Of a stretch of DNA of 64,000 nucleotides, positions 52,584 to 64,000 are shown piece by piece. Origin of the DNA: Trematomus loennbergii (lineage: Eukaryota > Chordata > Actinopteri > Perciformes > Nototheniidae); contig JAAOOA010000006.1 of assembly GCA_012861695.1 (NCBI GenBank), positions 26,731,811 to 26,795,810 on the forward strand. The letters run 5' to 3'. Position 1 is the stretch's first letter. Each line of letters starts with the position of its first letter. Under the pieces are notes generated by a model, which made no database searches, was not told the origin of the DNA, and was given only the letters and a program-made list of their open reading frames with translations. The position numbers and the translations under genes were made by a program.

Positions 52584-53016
52584 TGTTTTTATATCATACA
52601 TTTTTGTAATAAACTGAACGGATTGAGCTGGAAAATGCATCGTTACAGGTTTTATTTATTTTTCTGTATCTGTATCAGTATAAATAGCTCCGTCTCGTTC
52701 ATCTTCATTAGTAAATTCAACAAACACATTTACTAGCATCATTAATATTAATCCAACAACATCTTATTTAATAGTGAAAAACGGACAGGGAACATGTTCT
52801 GTCTAATTTCTTTCTTTCTCCTAATACCTACTTGGAGATGTTTACCTATTAATATGCAGGAATGTTGCTTGTATTGAAGTATGTTTACAGTGTGAGTAGT
52901 TCTAGTCAAGGAAAGGATCTGAATACTTACAGTACCACTGCCAATGATGAAGCTGAAATAATGTGAGGGGAGGCTCTTCATGGGTGACGATGCAAATTGT
53001 ATCAACCTGCAAAATG
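52584..53016. repeat. Unit X copy 2, right copy
   Basis: Counterpart of 13964-14392, followed by an interrupted (CA)n (about 53017-53134). Confidence 0.9.
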
Positions 53017-53017
53017 A

Positions 53018-53125
<108 letters not shown>

Positions 53126-53134
53126 ACACACACA

Positions 53135-53727
53135 GTCCTCTGTAAGGATTGCCCCATGTGTGTCTGTACACATTTGTGCCCATATGTGAGTTTGCAATGG
53201 CCTGCAGCACATTAGATGAAAGGGTGTCAGAATAAAGCTTTCTGTGGAGAGCCACTTCCTGCTAGCGAAAAATGTTTTGCCTAATTTTAGTTTTTGTCAG
53301 TGAAATGGTGAGAGCACGCTGAGCTGGGAGACGAGTCCCAGCGCTGCCGAGTGATGAGTCACTTCAGTCAAATAAACAGCAGAGTAGCAGTGAGAGGGAG
53401 AGACAGCATCGGCAAAAGGGAACGCTAGAGAACTTATCTGTTTTTGTGGAACGTCCATGCATTCGATGTATGACAACGTTGACTTATATTATGCTTTCCA
53501 AACACCTCAAATACTGCCTTCATACGTGAGTTATTACATGAGAATCTTTAAAAAAAAAACGTATTTAAATTGTCTGTTTTTTGTATGATACAGCTATGAG
53601 CACATGAGGGGTGTGACTACCTACGTCACAACCGCTGTGTCAGGTGTTTTTATTTTTGCTAAGTCAGACGCCTCCAGCCTTTATGACCTCCAAGAGAACC
53701 ATGATGCATTTCTGAAGCACTTACGAG
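53135..53727. other. No gene seen, right copy
   Basis: Counterpart of 14468-15062. Confidence 0.5.
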
Positions 53728-54609
53728 ACCTACCATTCTCAACTGGTCCAGCATAATATCTTTCCCACACAGTTTCAGATATACAACAGGGCTTTTGAGG
53801 GGGACCAATTTTCAGTTGTGTTTCAGTACTTTACACATGCATGTACATACCTTTTAAAGAGGACATTATGCTAATTGTCTGGTTCATTTTTGTTTTGTGT
53901 TCCCTCAAACTGCCTTTGCTGCAGCACCTCTTTTCACTGTTTTCTGAAACGAGGGCCCAGTCTGCAGACTGTGTAGTAAATGTCCCGTCCCTTTCATGTA
54001 CAATGCAAACACACCCGCACAATAAGCATGTATCACATAAATACAGCGATTTGCAACGTTATAGTAAACAGACTCAAGATGACATAGTAAAAATGTAATG
54101 GCACATCGTACATTAAAGCTGGTCATCTTTTGCTGGACTGATTTTAGTTGTTAGTAATGCAACTATCAAATTAGAACAGTGACTTTAAAGTTTGTCTTCT
54201 TCTTGGGTAGTTTTAGTCATATTTGGTAAGCAAAAACGTAACTATGAAATGAAAACAGACACTCTGCGGAGGCACGAGAGCGCTGGAGTTACAATTAAGC
54301 TAAAGCTGTTAGCAACTATAATATATTAACATAATAAATATCTGTCTGACTAAGAATGGTTTAAGAAAATACCCCATGAAAGGCAGGGCACAGCCCAAAG
54401 AAGCTATGGGGACACTTCCTCCACTCCTCTGTCCCATAGGCTCACTACCTAGGGGCAAACTGATGGGGTTGGGTTTGCGCTGCCAGAAGGGTGTCAGTGA
54501 AGGAAGAGGGTCTCGACGGACCAGACTCTGGCAGCAGAGGCTGGCTTTGGGGACATGGAACTCCACCTCTCTCGGGGGGAAGGAGCCAGAGCTTGTGCGT
54601 GAGGTAGAG
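53728..54609. other. 882-bp segment present only in the right copy
   Basis: The flanks both end in gag (53725-53727 and 54607-54609); the left copy has a single gag at this junction. The last 250 bases encode the start of the LINE endonuclease (LALGTWNSTSLGGKEPELVR), so the left copy lost it by deletion. Confidence 0.93.
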
Positions 54610-55515
54610 TGTTACCAGTTTGTTCTGGTGGGGCTCACAACCATGCACAGCCTCGACTCTGGAACCTTCCACCTGGATAGGGGTTGGACTTTATTCTTCT
54701 CCGGAGTTGACCAAGATGTGATGCGCCTGCAGGTGTTGGGATACTCAAAAGTCCCTGGCAAAGAGCGGGCTAAGTTGGAGTTACCCCAGTGGATAAGAGG
54801 TTGCCTCTCTATGTCTGCGGGTTATGGGGTTGGGGGGGGGCTAGTATTCTGAGTTTGCTGCCTTCTTGGAGACTCTGAACAGAGTCCTGTACGGGGCTTG
54901 TGAAGGGGACTCCTTAGTCTTGCTAGGAGACTTCAACGCACATGTGGGCAATAATGGAAACACTTGGAGGGGCATTATCAGGAGGAATGGCCTCCCTGAT
55001 CTGACCTGAGTGGTGGCTTGTTATTTGACTTCTGTGCTTGCCAAGTGGACATGGTACGAGGGCACCTAAGGCAGAAGGTTGAGAATCAATTTTGTTATTG
55101 TATCATCGGACCTGAGGCCATATGTCTTGGACACTCCGGTGAAGAGAGGCTTGAACACTGTTGACCTCAACTGATGGGTGATGGGCGGTGGATGAAACAC
55201 TTTGGGGAACTCTAAGGTAGAGGCAGAGCTGGGGGTTGATAGAGGATCAAGATCAAGCTCCCTGGAGGAGGTCAATGAGGTTGTTTAACAACTCCACAGT
55301 GGCAAACCCCCCGGGATTGATGAGACATCCAGAAATGCTGAATGCTCTGGGTGTTTAGGGAACTGTCATGTTTGACACATCTCATCAACATTGCGTTGAA
55401 TTTGGGGGCAGTACCAAAAGGGTGGCAGATCGGGGTGGTGGTTCCCCTGTTCAAATAGGGGGACCAGAGAGTGTGCCAAATACAGAAGCATCACCTTACT
55501 CAGCCTCCCAGGTAA
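54360..55515 (+). pseudogene. LINE fragment: AP-endonuclease plus start of RT, right copy
   Basis: Longer than the left fragment. The endonuclease start LGTWNSTSLGGKEPELVREV and FVLVGLTTMHS sit in one frame, followed by RGWTLFFSGV, LLGDFNAHVG (near 54925-54950) and the degraded RT start (NPPGIDE). Stops and indels make it inactive. Confidence 0.82.
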
Positions 55516-55943
55516 AGTTTATTTTTAGCCAATAGTCTGACCATGACAAATGTTCCATATTTAAACTTTTTTGGCAAACTTTAACCAAACCAAGTACTTT
55601 CAGTGCAAGTTAGTTTTGGATTAACAAAAGTGAAAGATGCACAACTAACCCACTGATAGACATGACATCACTACATTAAGACTACAAGTCTAATTAAGAT
55701 ATGTGCACAGACACGCTGACTGCATGCTGTCAGAGCACGTGCTCGTGGGTGCTATTCCTAACACCAGTTTGTCGCAGTCCTGTCTATAAGCAGGTGACAA
55801 AGGATTTGGTGAAATGCCAGAGCAAAAAGTGAGTGAACAAGCAGGAGATCTTTTGGGAAATGTGTGACTGAGAAACGTAGGTACATTTAAGTTTGACACG
55901 TACTGAACATTAATTGAGTATTTGTGTTTTCTATGTTTTATAC

Positions 55944-56597
55944 TTAAGCAATAGCTCACGACAGGCCGTGGTATATGCTCATTATATCACAGCTAAGGGG
56001 CGTGGTTCGGCCCGACGCGAAGCGGAGGGTCGACAACCCCCTTAGCTGTGATATAATGAGCATATATCACGGCCTGAAGTGAGCTATTGCTTTTATAAAA
56101 CGGTTACCAAGTGTGGCAATATGAAAAATACACACTCTAATTTAAATAGTTTTTATTAGTAAATAATGATGTTCAAAATAAAATAAATAAAAATGTTTTT
56201 GTGGACCTTTTTGATTACAGATTTGAAAACATCGTTGCTTGCTTTACAAGTAGCACAATTCATTATGTCAAACCTTGGAAAGTATCTAAATATCCCTGCC
56301 CTAATGCCAAAGGAACTGCACACTGAATATGTTTTTGCCGTTTGATGTCTATGTCTGGACCGCTGCGTAAAAAGGAGGGTTTCTGCTCCGTTACTTCTCC
56401 GCTGCTTTCTTGTTCCAGTTTGAAAAGCAAACTGCAGGCAGTTTGCTTTTCAGCCCAACTGTATACTGTTTATCTCAGACGCGGAGGGATACTGAGTTGT
56501 TGTGAAAAGTAACTTACAATTCTACCCGTGGTATACGCTCAGTATACCACGGCTAAGAACCAATCAGATTGCTTGATTTTACTTGTCCGTTTTATAA
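55944..56597. mobile_element. Palindromic/foldback element, right copy only
   Basis: Absent from the left copy at 18243/18245. It starts with a large inverted repeat: arms at 55946-56000 and 56037-56092 (AAGCAATAGCTCAC... versus ...GTGAGCTATTGCTT) around a GC-rich loop. TTATAAAACGG after the second arm is matched by the inverse CCGTTTTATAA at the right end, so there may be two nested units. A second palindrome CCGTGGTATAC/GTATACCACGG is at 56526-56552. No coding capacity. Confidence 0.85.
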
Positions 56598-57596
56598 TAT
56601 GTAATATACTATTCTATTAGTTACTACTTATAAATTACAATAAGATGCTTCTCAGATTAACATGTAAAATAAAACGTATCACAATTTTCAAAAATATTGT
56701 GCATTGTTGAAAATTCAACCAGTGTTTCTCAATCTTGGATTGTTACACAGTTTATTAGGAAATTGTTAAATAACTTTAAGAGGTTGAAAGACGAAGAAAT
56801 TACCCAATATTTTACAATTGCACCATACAATTCTCTCCAATTAAGGATTTAAGGACCCGTCCTTAACCCCTAGGATGGGAACCACTGGACTAAACAAGCT
56901 TATGTATAAATATAAGTTTTTCAAGCATCCTTAATGGGCTAATATATGATACATCAGTCGGAGGTTCTAAAACTTAAATATTTGATGCCTAAAGTACATT
57001 TCCTGATAATCCTTTTACTTAACTAGGTTATTGAATACAGAACAATTACTTGTCATATGTTTTTAAGAATGTATCTGAGTATTTATCCCACCAATGCTTT
57101 AAAAACAATTGCATTCTTTCTGTTAATGCACTTAGTATGATGAAACCTACAAAAACATTGTGCATTTAAATCATAGTTACGGACTCAATGTGAGATTAAT
57201 TGCAGCCTTTTTTCTAATTTAAAGAAATACAAAGTCACGTTTTTTTCCCCAGAAACTTTAATCAACAAATGAATAAGTTCAAAGAATAATACAAAGTCAT
57301 TGAAATCATCAGTATCAATCAGCAATTACATTACATCAATGTGTTTTTTGTCATTGTTTCTATGATAAATTGATTGTTTAAATTGTTTTCATGTTTCTTC
57401 TCCTAGACACATCAGTAACAATTGAATGTGTCTTTGGCCCACTAAGTATAAAACCATAACCATATCATAAAGAGTATATTTTAAAATCAATATAGTGACT
57501 AAATGATTTAAACCCAATAACAAATGATTTAAAGAAAGGCTGAGCCATGTAGATTGATTGACCTCAGCAGAAAGCTAGCCAGTGATAAACAACAGA
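56598..57596. other. 3' flank of astacin copy D, no gene
   Basis: Counterpart of 18245-19239. Confidence 0.6.
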
Positions 57597-59404
57597 TCTG
57601 GACCTTCGGATGCCAGGAGTTGAAGTATCTGGAGGCCGACCCTTTCCCGTTTCTGGTGAGGGAAAAAACAATGAGATTCAGATAAACAATATTTCGACCC
57701 TATGTTTTTCTAGTTCTGCTGTTACAGCTATATTAGTAGTTGAATGTATCCGCTATGTTTAGGTTTTCGAGTATTGGAGAATATAGAATTATTTTCCCAC
57801 TTACATTAACATTGGTAAAGCTTGTTGACAAGAGCGATGTCAATATTGCTCATCGTACGAGCATTCCCAAAGTTACGACTCGGATTGCTCTTAGCGAGGA
57901 TGGTTGGTTGTCCATTCTTGCTGAAGGCGTATCTTGAGGATCAAAAAAAGACAACATGTTTGGCAAACAGTGCTGCACACACAACACAAGCACACAAACA
58001 CTTGCTTCTGACTCACAAATAATGTTGACTAATGTTGACTAATATTGACTGACATACACTCACACAAACACTCACTTGCCGTAGTGCATGACAGAGTTGA
58101 AGTCGTAGGGAGTACCGAAGTTGTTGGTTTGCCGCTTCAAAAAGTTATGTTCATATCCTGCACACGAAGAGAGAACAAGAGAGAAAAATAATTAACAACA
58201 GCGTTTACATTATTGCCATTACATAACAGTGGATTGAAAATGTGAAAACAATGCTTGCTTAAAAGCATACTGGTAGACAGCCAACCATTTGAATCTATTA
58301 GTTACTATTGGATGGATTTGATATGGACATTCATGGTCCATTCAAATATCTCAACATCTATAAGATCGATTGGCACAAGATTCACAGATAATATATTTAA
58401 ACTAGAGAATGTAATTGTGGTGGGAATCAACTGCAACGCTTGCTTGAATATGTAATAGAAAGGTGAAGAAACAGTAATATTTGGATAATAGGGAATGGGT
58501 TTCATACTAATGAATGTCATAGAAATTTGAATAATACACATTATATAAAAAAGTTACATAAAACTCCCAATGTATGAAAAAGATGAAATATTTTAAGTCT
58601 GAATGCATCAATCAATACAGATTTATATTTTTTACTTGTATTTTAACTTAATATGAACAAAAAAAGTTAAAAATCCATGAAAAAGCTGCAGTACATTTTA
58701 ATTGCAACCATATCAGCTAAAATCCTGAATTGCCAATAATAAAATGTTGAACATTTCTGAATCCGTTTGAATGAAGTTTCAATGAGACAGTATAGAATAG
58801 GCTGAGACAGTCTTTTAAAATCCATTCAGTGTGTCATTTTTTGTGCTGAGTATCGGTAATCAAATCACCCGTGTCTGCTCTGCGTGGAAAGATCAAAGGT
58901 TTCCATGGAGACATTGAGTGATCAGTGAGGGGAGAGTCCATGGACACTTCATTTAAAAGTCCCTCCCTAACGAACGATTTGTATGATTTTTGATTGTTTT
59001 GGGTCAGAGATGTGGATGGCATGGCAGTTTATCTAACGATGTGCAGCGGCTTCTCTGAGGAAAGACATATGGGGTTTGGAGTTTTTCTCACTTCAGAGCT
59101 CTCAAGAGGCAGATTTAAAAGTTATTTATTTCAAAAATGATATTGTTCAACTCATGTCAACTTCTCAGATCAGATGTCATGCACAAACACTAAACGCAAG
59201 ACAGGGTCTTGTCAAGGGGGATGGAGGATGTGCAAACTGCGAAATGGGAAAGACCCCCAGAGCTGCTATCATGGCTATGACTCTGATGTTGGTGAATTTT
59301 CAGTGAAGAGGCATAAACTTTAAACTCACCCCTCACCCCTGTGTTTTTGTATAAGATATGAGACAACCAGGACTGTGAAGAAGAGCGTTTGTGTGTGAGC
59401 TGAC

Positions 59405-59583
59405 CTGGCTTAATGTTCTGGGAGAGGATGGAGACATAGCTGTCTCTGTCGGAGCGGACTTGCTCGTGAGCGAAGCCCAGAGCGTGGAGAACCTCGTGCT
59501 GCACTGTGGATGTGTACAAACAACCATTTTTCCTCAGGGAGATAGCCTGTCCTCTACTCTGTCGGCCCAGGTAGGACCAACAC
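59405..59583 (-). pseudogene. Astacin copy D, zinc-binding exon 6
   Basis: Same 179-nt exon as in copy A, with no lesion and the same long GT tract (gene strand) directly before its acceptor (about 59587-59733). Confidence 0.92.
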
Positions 59584-59586
59584 CTG

Positions 59587-60817
<1,231 letters not shown>

Positions 60818-62158
60818 AAATGTAATCACAGAATAATGAGATTTAATTGTTTACTTTGAGTGTTCTTACCCAGATCCAGAGAAGAAGTGGAGGTAATTCG
60901 TGACTCCTCCTCCAGACAAAGCGAATGCAGGTGGATGTGGAAGGTCAGCAGGGCTCGGATGATGATGTTGCTCTCTGCGGCTGCAGAACAAAGAACAGGG
61001 TGCTGAGCAGTGTTCTCACCAAACCTGGTCTGCCTTCCAGCATAAAATCTCACATTTAGATTACATTTTAGGGCTCAAAAGTGAATTTACTGTAGCTGCG
61101 GGAGATGTAGATGGGTACGTAGACGTATCTTCTTTTGGGCCATTTGCAGCCTGTAGCCGTGCAGGCAATGCATTCCTTGCCAACTTTGAACAATGTCGCC
61201 GTCGACCAGGCGCGTTGCTGCAGAACAATAAGTAGAACAGACATGTTCATGAATATCCGTACCAGGAGTCTGGAGTTTCACAAATTCATCGAAATTGACC
61301 AATGGGCTGAGGCTAAGGTTTGTTTTCCCTTTAAAAAAAACATTTTAACAAGTTACAAATCTCACAAGCATGTCTGACCAACAATGAAAACATGTAAAAT
61401 GTCCTCATATTAAACAAGCTGAAACAAACAGATGTTTGGGGGAAATCCTTTATAATAAATGTCTGCAATGGTAACTTTTTACAACTCGTTTTCTGTTGTT
61501 CGACTTTGAGAAACAGAGATGATATCTACAGCAAGTCTCATTGTGTTTTTGCCATCATGTTTTGGGGATTTTGGATGGACAATATAAAACCTTTCTTACT
61601 TATGTTAGCATTAGCTCTCTCGATGATGTCAGAGGCATCCAAAGACTCTTCTGAAACAACAGAGAAAACAAATTATACCAGAACATTTAAAAGTCAGATG
61701 TGAATCAAGAGAAACTAAGAAGAAAACAAATGTCAATATACAGTCAATTCTTCATTTTCAACTCACGGTTTTCTCCGTTATCAGTAGCACCCTGCAAAAC
61801 GAATGAACAACATTATAAATATAAAAAATATGTTATTTTTCTTCAATGTTATTCATACAAAAAAATAATGTATGCCCTTTTTTCTATAAATAAAAAATAA
61901 ACATTATGTTTGTCAATCCCACAACAATTGTTTGTGTTAACATGAAAGAGTCAGACTTACCGGAGGAATGGCCGACAAAGAGATGAAGAGGACGAAAAGC
62001 AAAACTGGAGTCATGACGGTGGTCCTCTGCAGATAAACCTCAAATCTGAAAGTCAAAATCTGAAAAGTGTTTGGTGGTTAAGGAAAAGGTTTGGTATACA
62101 CACGTTCTAAATTATTTACAAGAACAAAAATACTGAGAAGAGGATCAGTGGAGCTTAC

Positions 62159-62216
62159 CTGCTGTAGCTGACTGTGATGCTCGATGCAGCAGGTTCTCAG
62201 ATCCTCACGCTTTATA
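62159..62216 (-). promoter_or_regulatory. TATA box and 5' UTR exon of astacin copy D
   Basis: TATAAAG at 62216-62210 and a non-coding exon ending at a GTAAGC donor (edge 62159), as in copy A. Confidence 0.6.
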
Positions 62217-62703
62217 GAAAGCTGTGAGGGTGTGTCAGAGGATGGACACATATCTGTAAACCTCAGCTGTCACAACACATTGTATTAATGGAATGCTACT
62301 CAAGAAGAATTAAACTGAAATGTATATTTACCAGGAAGGAAATTAATCACTTTACTGTAGTACACATACAAAGAAACATGTGAATGTATGAGTCATTATC
62401 ACAAAACAAATGTCCTATTGTTCATCTTTCAAACAAACAGGAAGTATGAAAACAAGGAATCACTTAACAAATATAAGATGAATATATTTTGATCACCAGG
62501 GGTGAAACTCAGTTGTTGTTGTTGTTGCAGCAGCAGCAGCAGCACAACAACAGAAAAGTACAGATTAATATGGAAGGTAATAAATAAATAACAATGGATT
62601 ACATTTAAGTTTAAGTTATCCAAGGAGGATATGATAAATATACTGTAGATTTATGAGATGCACTTTTTGACTACACTAAAAGGCATATACAGTATATTTT
62701 CTC

Positions 62704-63600
62704 ATGCACTACCGTGTGGGCCGTCAGGGCCAGCAAGGCTTTCTCTGCTGGGCTAAACACTATCAGACACTGCTCAGTCAATTTGGTCACCTGTCAGGAT
62801 ACAAATTAAACCTTCACAAAAGCGAGCTCTTTCCTATCAATGACAAAGCACAAACCTTGAACTTCACCTACCTGCCTTTTAAAATTGAAAGCTACAAACT
62901 TTCTTATTTGGGTGTATCAGTTACAAGGAAATACAAATACCTATTCAGAGAAAACTTGCTGGTTCTCTTAAATCAGGTAAAACAAACACTGACACAGTGG
63001 TCACCTCTGTCAATGTCCCTTGTAGGCCGTGTCAACTCAATCAAAATGACCATCCTACCTGAATTTCTTTATCTTTTTCAGGCCCTACCGCTTTTTATCC
63101 CTAGATCATTTTCAACCAATTGGATTCTCTTATTATTTCCTATATATGGCAGGGTAAGCGTCCCCGTCTCAACAAGGCCCACCTGCAAAAAAACAAAGCC
63201 AATGGTGGTATGGCCCTTCCCAACTTCTGTTTTTACTACTGGTCAACTAATCTGCATCGCTTTGCATTTTGGTCTCACTTCCACCTCGATCCCCCAAACT
63301 GGGTGGCCATGGAATTGCACTCAGAGGGTAATATATATATTCCTGCACTGCTTGGATCCAAACTTCCACTATCAATCAAATCTATCAGAAACCCAGTGGT
63401 TAAACACTAAGGATATGGCTCAATTTAGGAGGTACTTTGGCCTGCCAGACTTTTCTCATCTGAGTCTCATAACAAAAAATGACTAATTTAAACCATCCGT
63501 TTTGGATTGTGGCTTTTTAGAATGGCGCAGGAAAGGAGTCACAAGTTTTAAAGGTCTTTTCATAGATAACACTCTGGCATCATTCGAGCAGTTGAGCAGG
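62704..63600 (+). pseudogene. L1-like LINE ORF2 fragment, right copy
   Basis: Counterpart of 24258-25140. The frame is open across SYLGVSVTRKYKYLF where the left copy is broken, but it shifts near 63110 (IPRSFSTNW), where the left copy is open. The lesions are therefore again different between the copies. Confidence 0.87.
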
Positions 63601-64000
63601 AAATAATTGTTTTGCCTTGCCTTTTTACAGGCAGAAGCGTTTCAAGATTTTTTTAACGCTGCTGTGTAGACGTTCCGTTAGCGCTTGTAGCTTGCAATAA
63701 ATGTCAATGAAACTGTTGCATTGACACCGGGGCCATCCAGCAGGCGTACAATGTTGTCGGCATTTTTACGTCCTTTGATTGGATTGTCAGCTCTAGCAAA
63801 CACTAGGGTTTGCAGCGACCTGCTAGCAAACGGCACCTGTAGCGTCCTTATCAACCTGCACAAGGTAAAATATTTGCATTTAGATTTTAATACTGTTTCT
63901 TCGACCCACAATGGCTGACAGCGGAGGAGAAATTAATTTGTAGAAGCTTGCAAGCCCGTCGCAGCCGGGGAAAGGGTTTGTTCACCACTTTCAGTTCATT
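63601..64000. other. Unassigned sequence at the window end, right copy
   Basis: Counterpart of 25148-25548. No recognizable gene. Confidence 0.5.

Overview
This is a repeat-dense stretch of a teleost fish nuclear genome. Evidence: vertebrate-style introns with GT/AG junctions, fish-type transposons (L1-like LINEs, hAT, piggyBac-like, Harbinger/ISL2EU-like, Tc1/mariner-like elements and tRNA-derived SINEs), very long (CA)n/(GT)n tracts, and a small cluster of six-cysteine astacin (C6AST/nephrosin-like) metalloprotease genes, a fish family. I see no bacterial gene organisation and no protein-coding gene that is intact end to end.

The dominant feature is a direct duplication of about 22 kb. Positions 3296-25548 match 41801-64000 almost base for base, and the right copy runs off the window end. 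Left to right, each copy holds a 5'-truncated L1 (minus strand) broken up by DNA transposons, a Harbinger/ISL2EU-like element with a decayed Myb-like gene, a tandem duplication that includes a piece of astacin intron, a LINE endonuclease fragment, an eight-exon astacin pseudogene (minus strand, copy A on the left, copy D on the right) and a second L1 fragment (plus strand). The copies differ by single-base indels, a nested hAT insertion only on the left (with a clean empty site on the right), a palindromic element only on the right, and two left-copy deletions with short microhomology. This fits a recent segmental duplication, or two haplotypes joined in the assembly; read depth would decide.

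Left of the duplication (1-3294) is the 5' part of a minus-strand LTR retrotransposon: LTR, primer-binding site, a gag broken by one frameshift, then an ORF that begins with a MYND-type zinc finger and continues into an aspartic protease.

The middle (25549-41800) carries two more, truncated astacin copies (B on plus, C on minus), several transposon remnants and, at about 35955-41045, a tandem satellite with a monomer near 148 bp. Almost every monomer contains a 14-bp palindrome of the RFX/X-box type (GTTGCCATGGCAAC and close variants). The satellite is split by a composite transposon insertion (36080-39010) flanked by an 8-bp direct repeat.

All four astacin loci keep family hallmarks (the zinc site HEVLHALGFAHE in A and D, HEVLHALGFQHE in B; the Met-turn SVMHY in all four), and all carry frame-disrupting lesions. 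The lesions in A and D are partly different, so they are either independently decaying copies or affected by residual sequencing indels on top of one shared defect.
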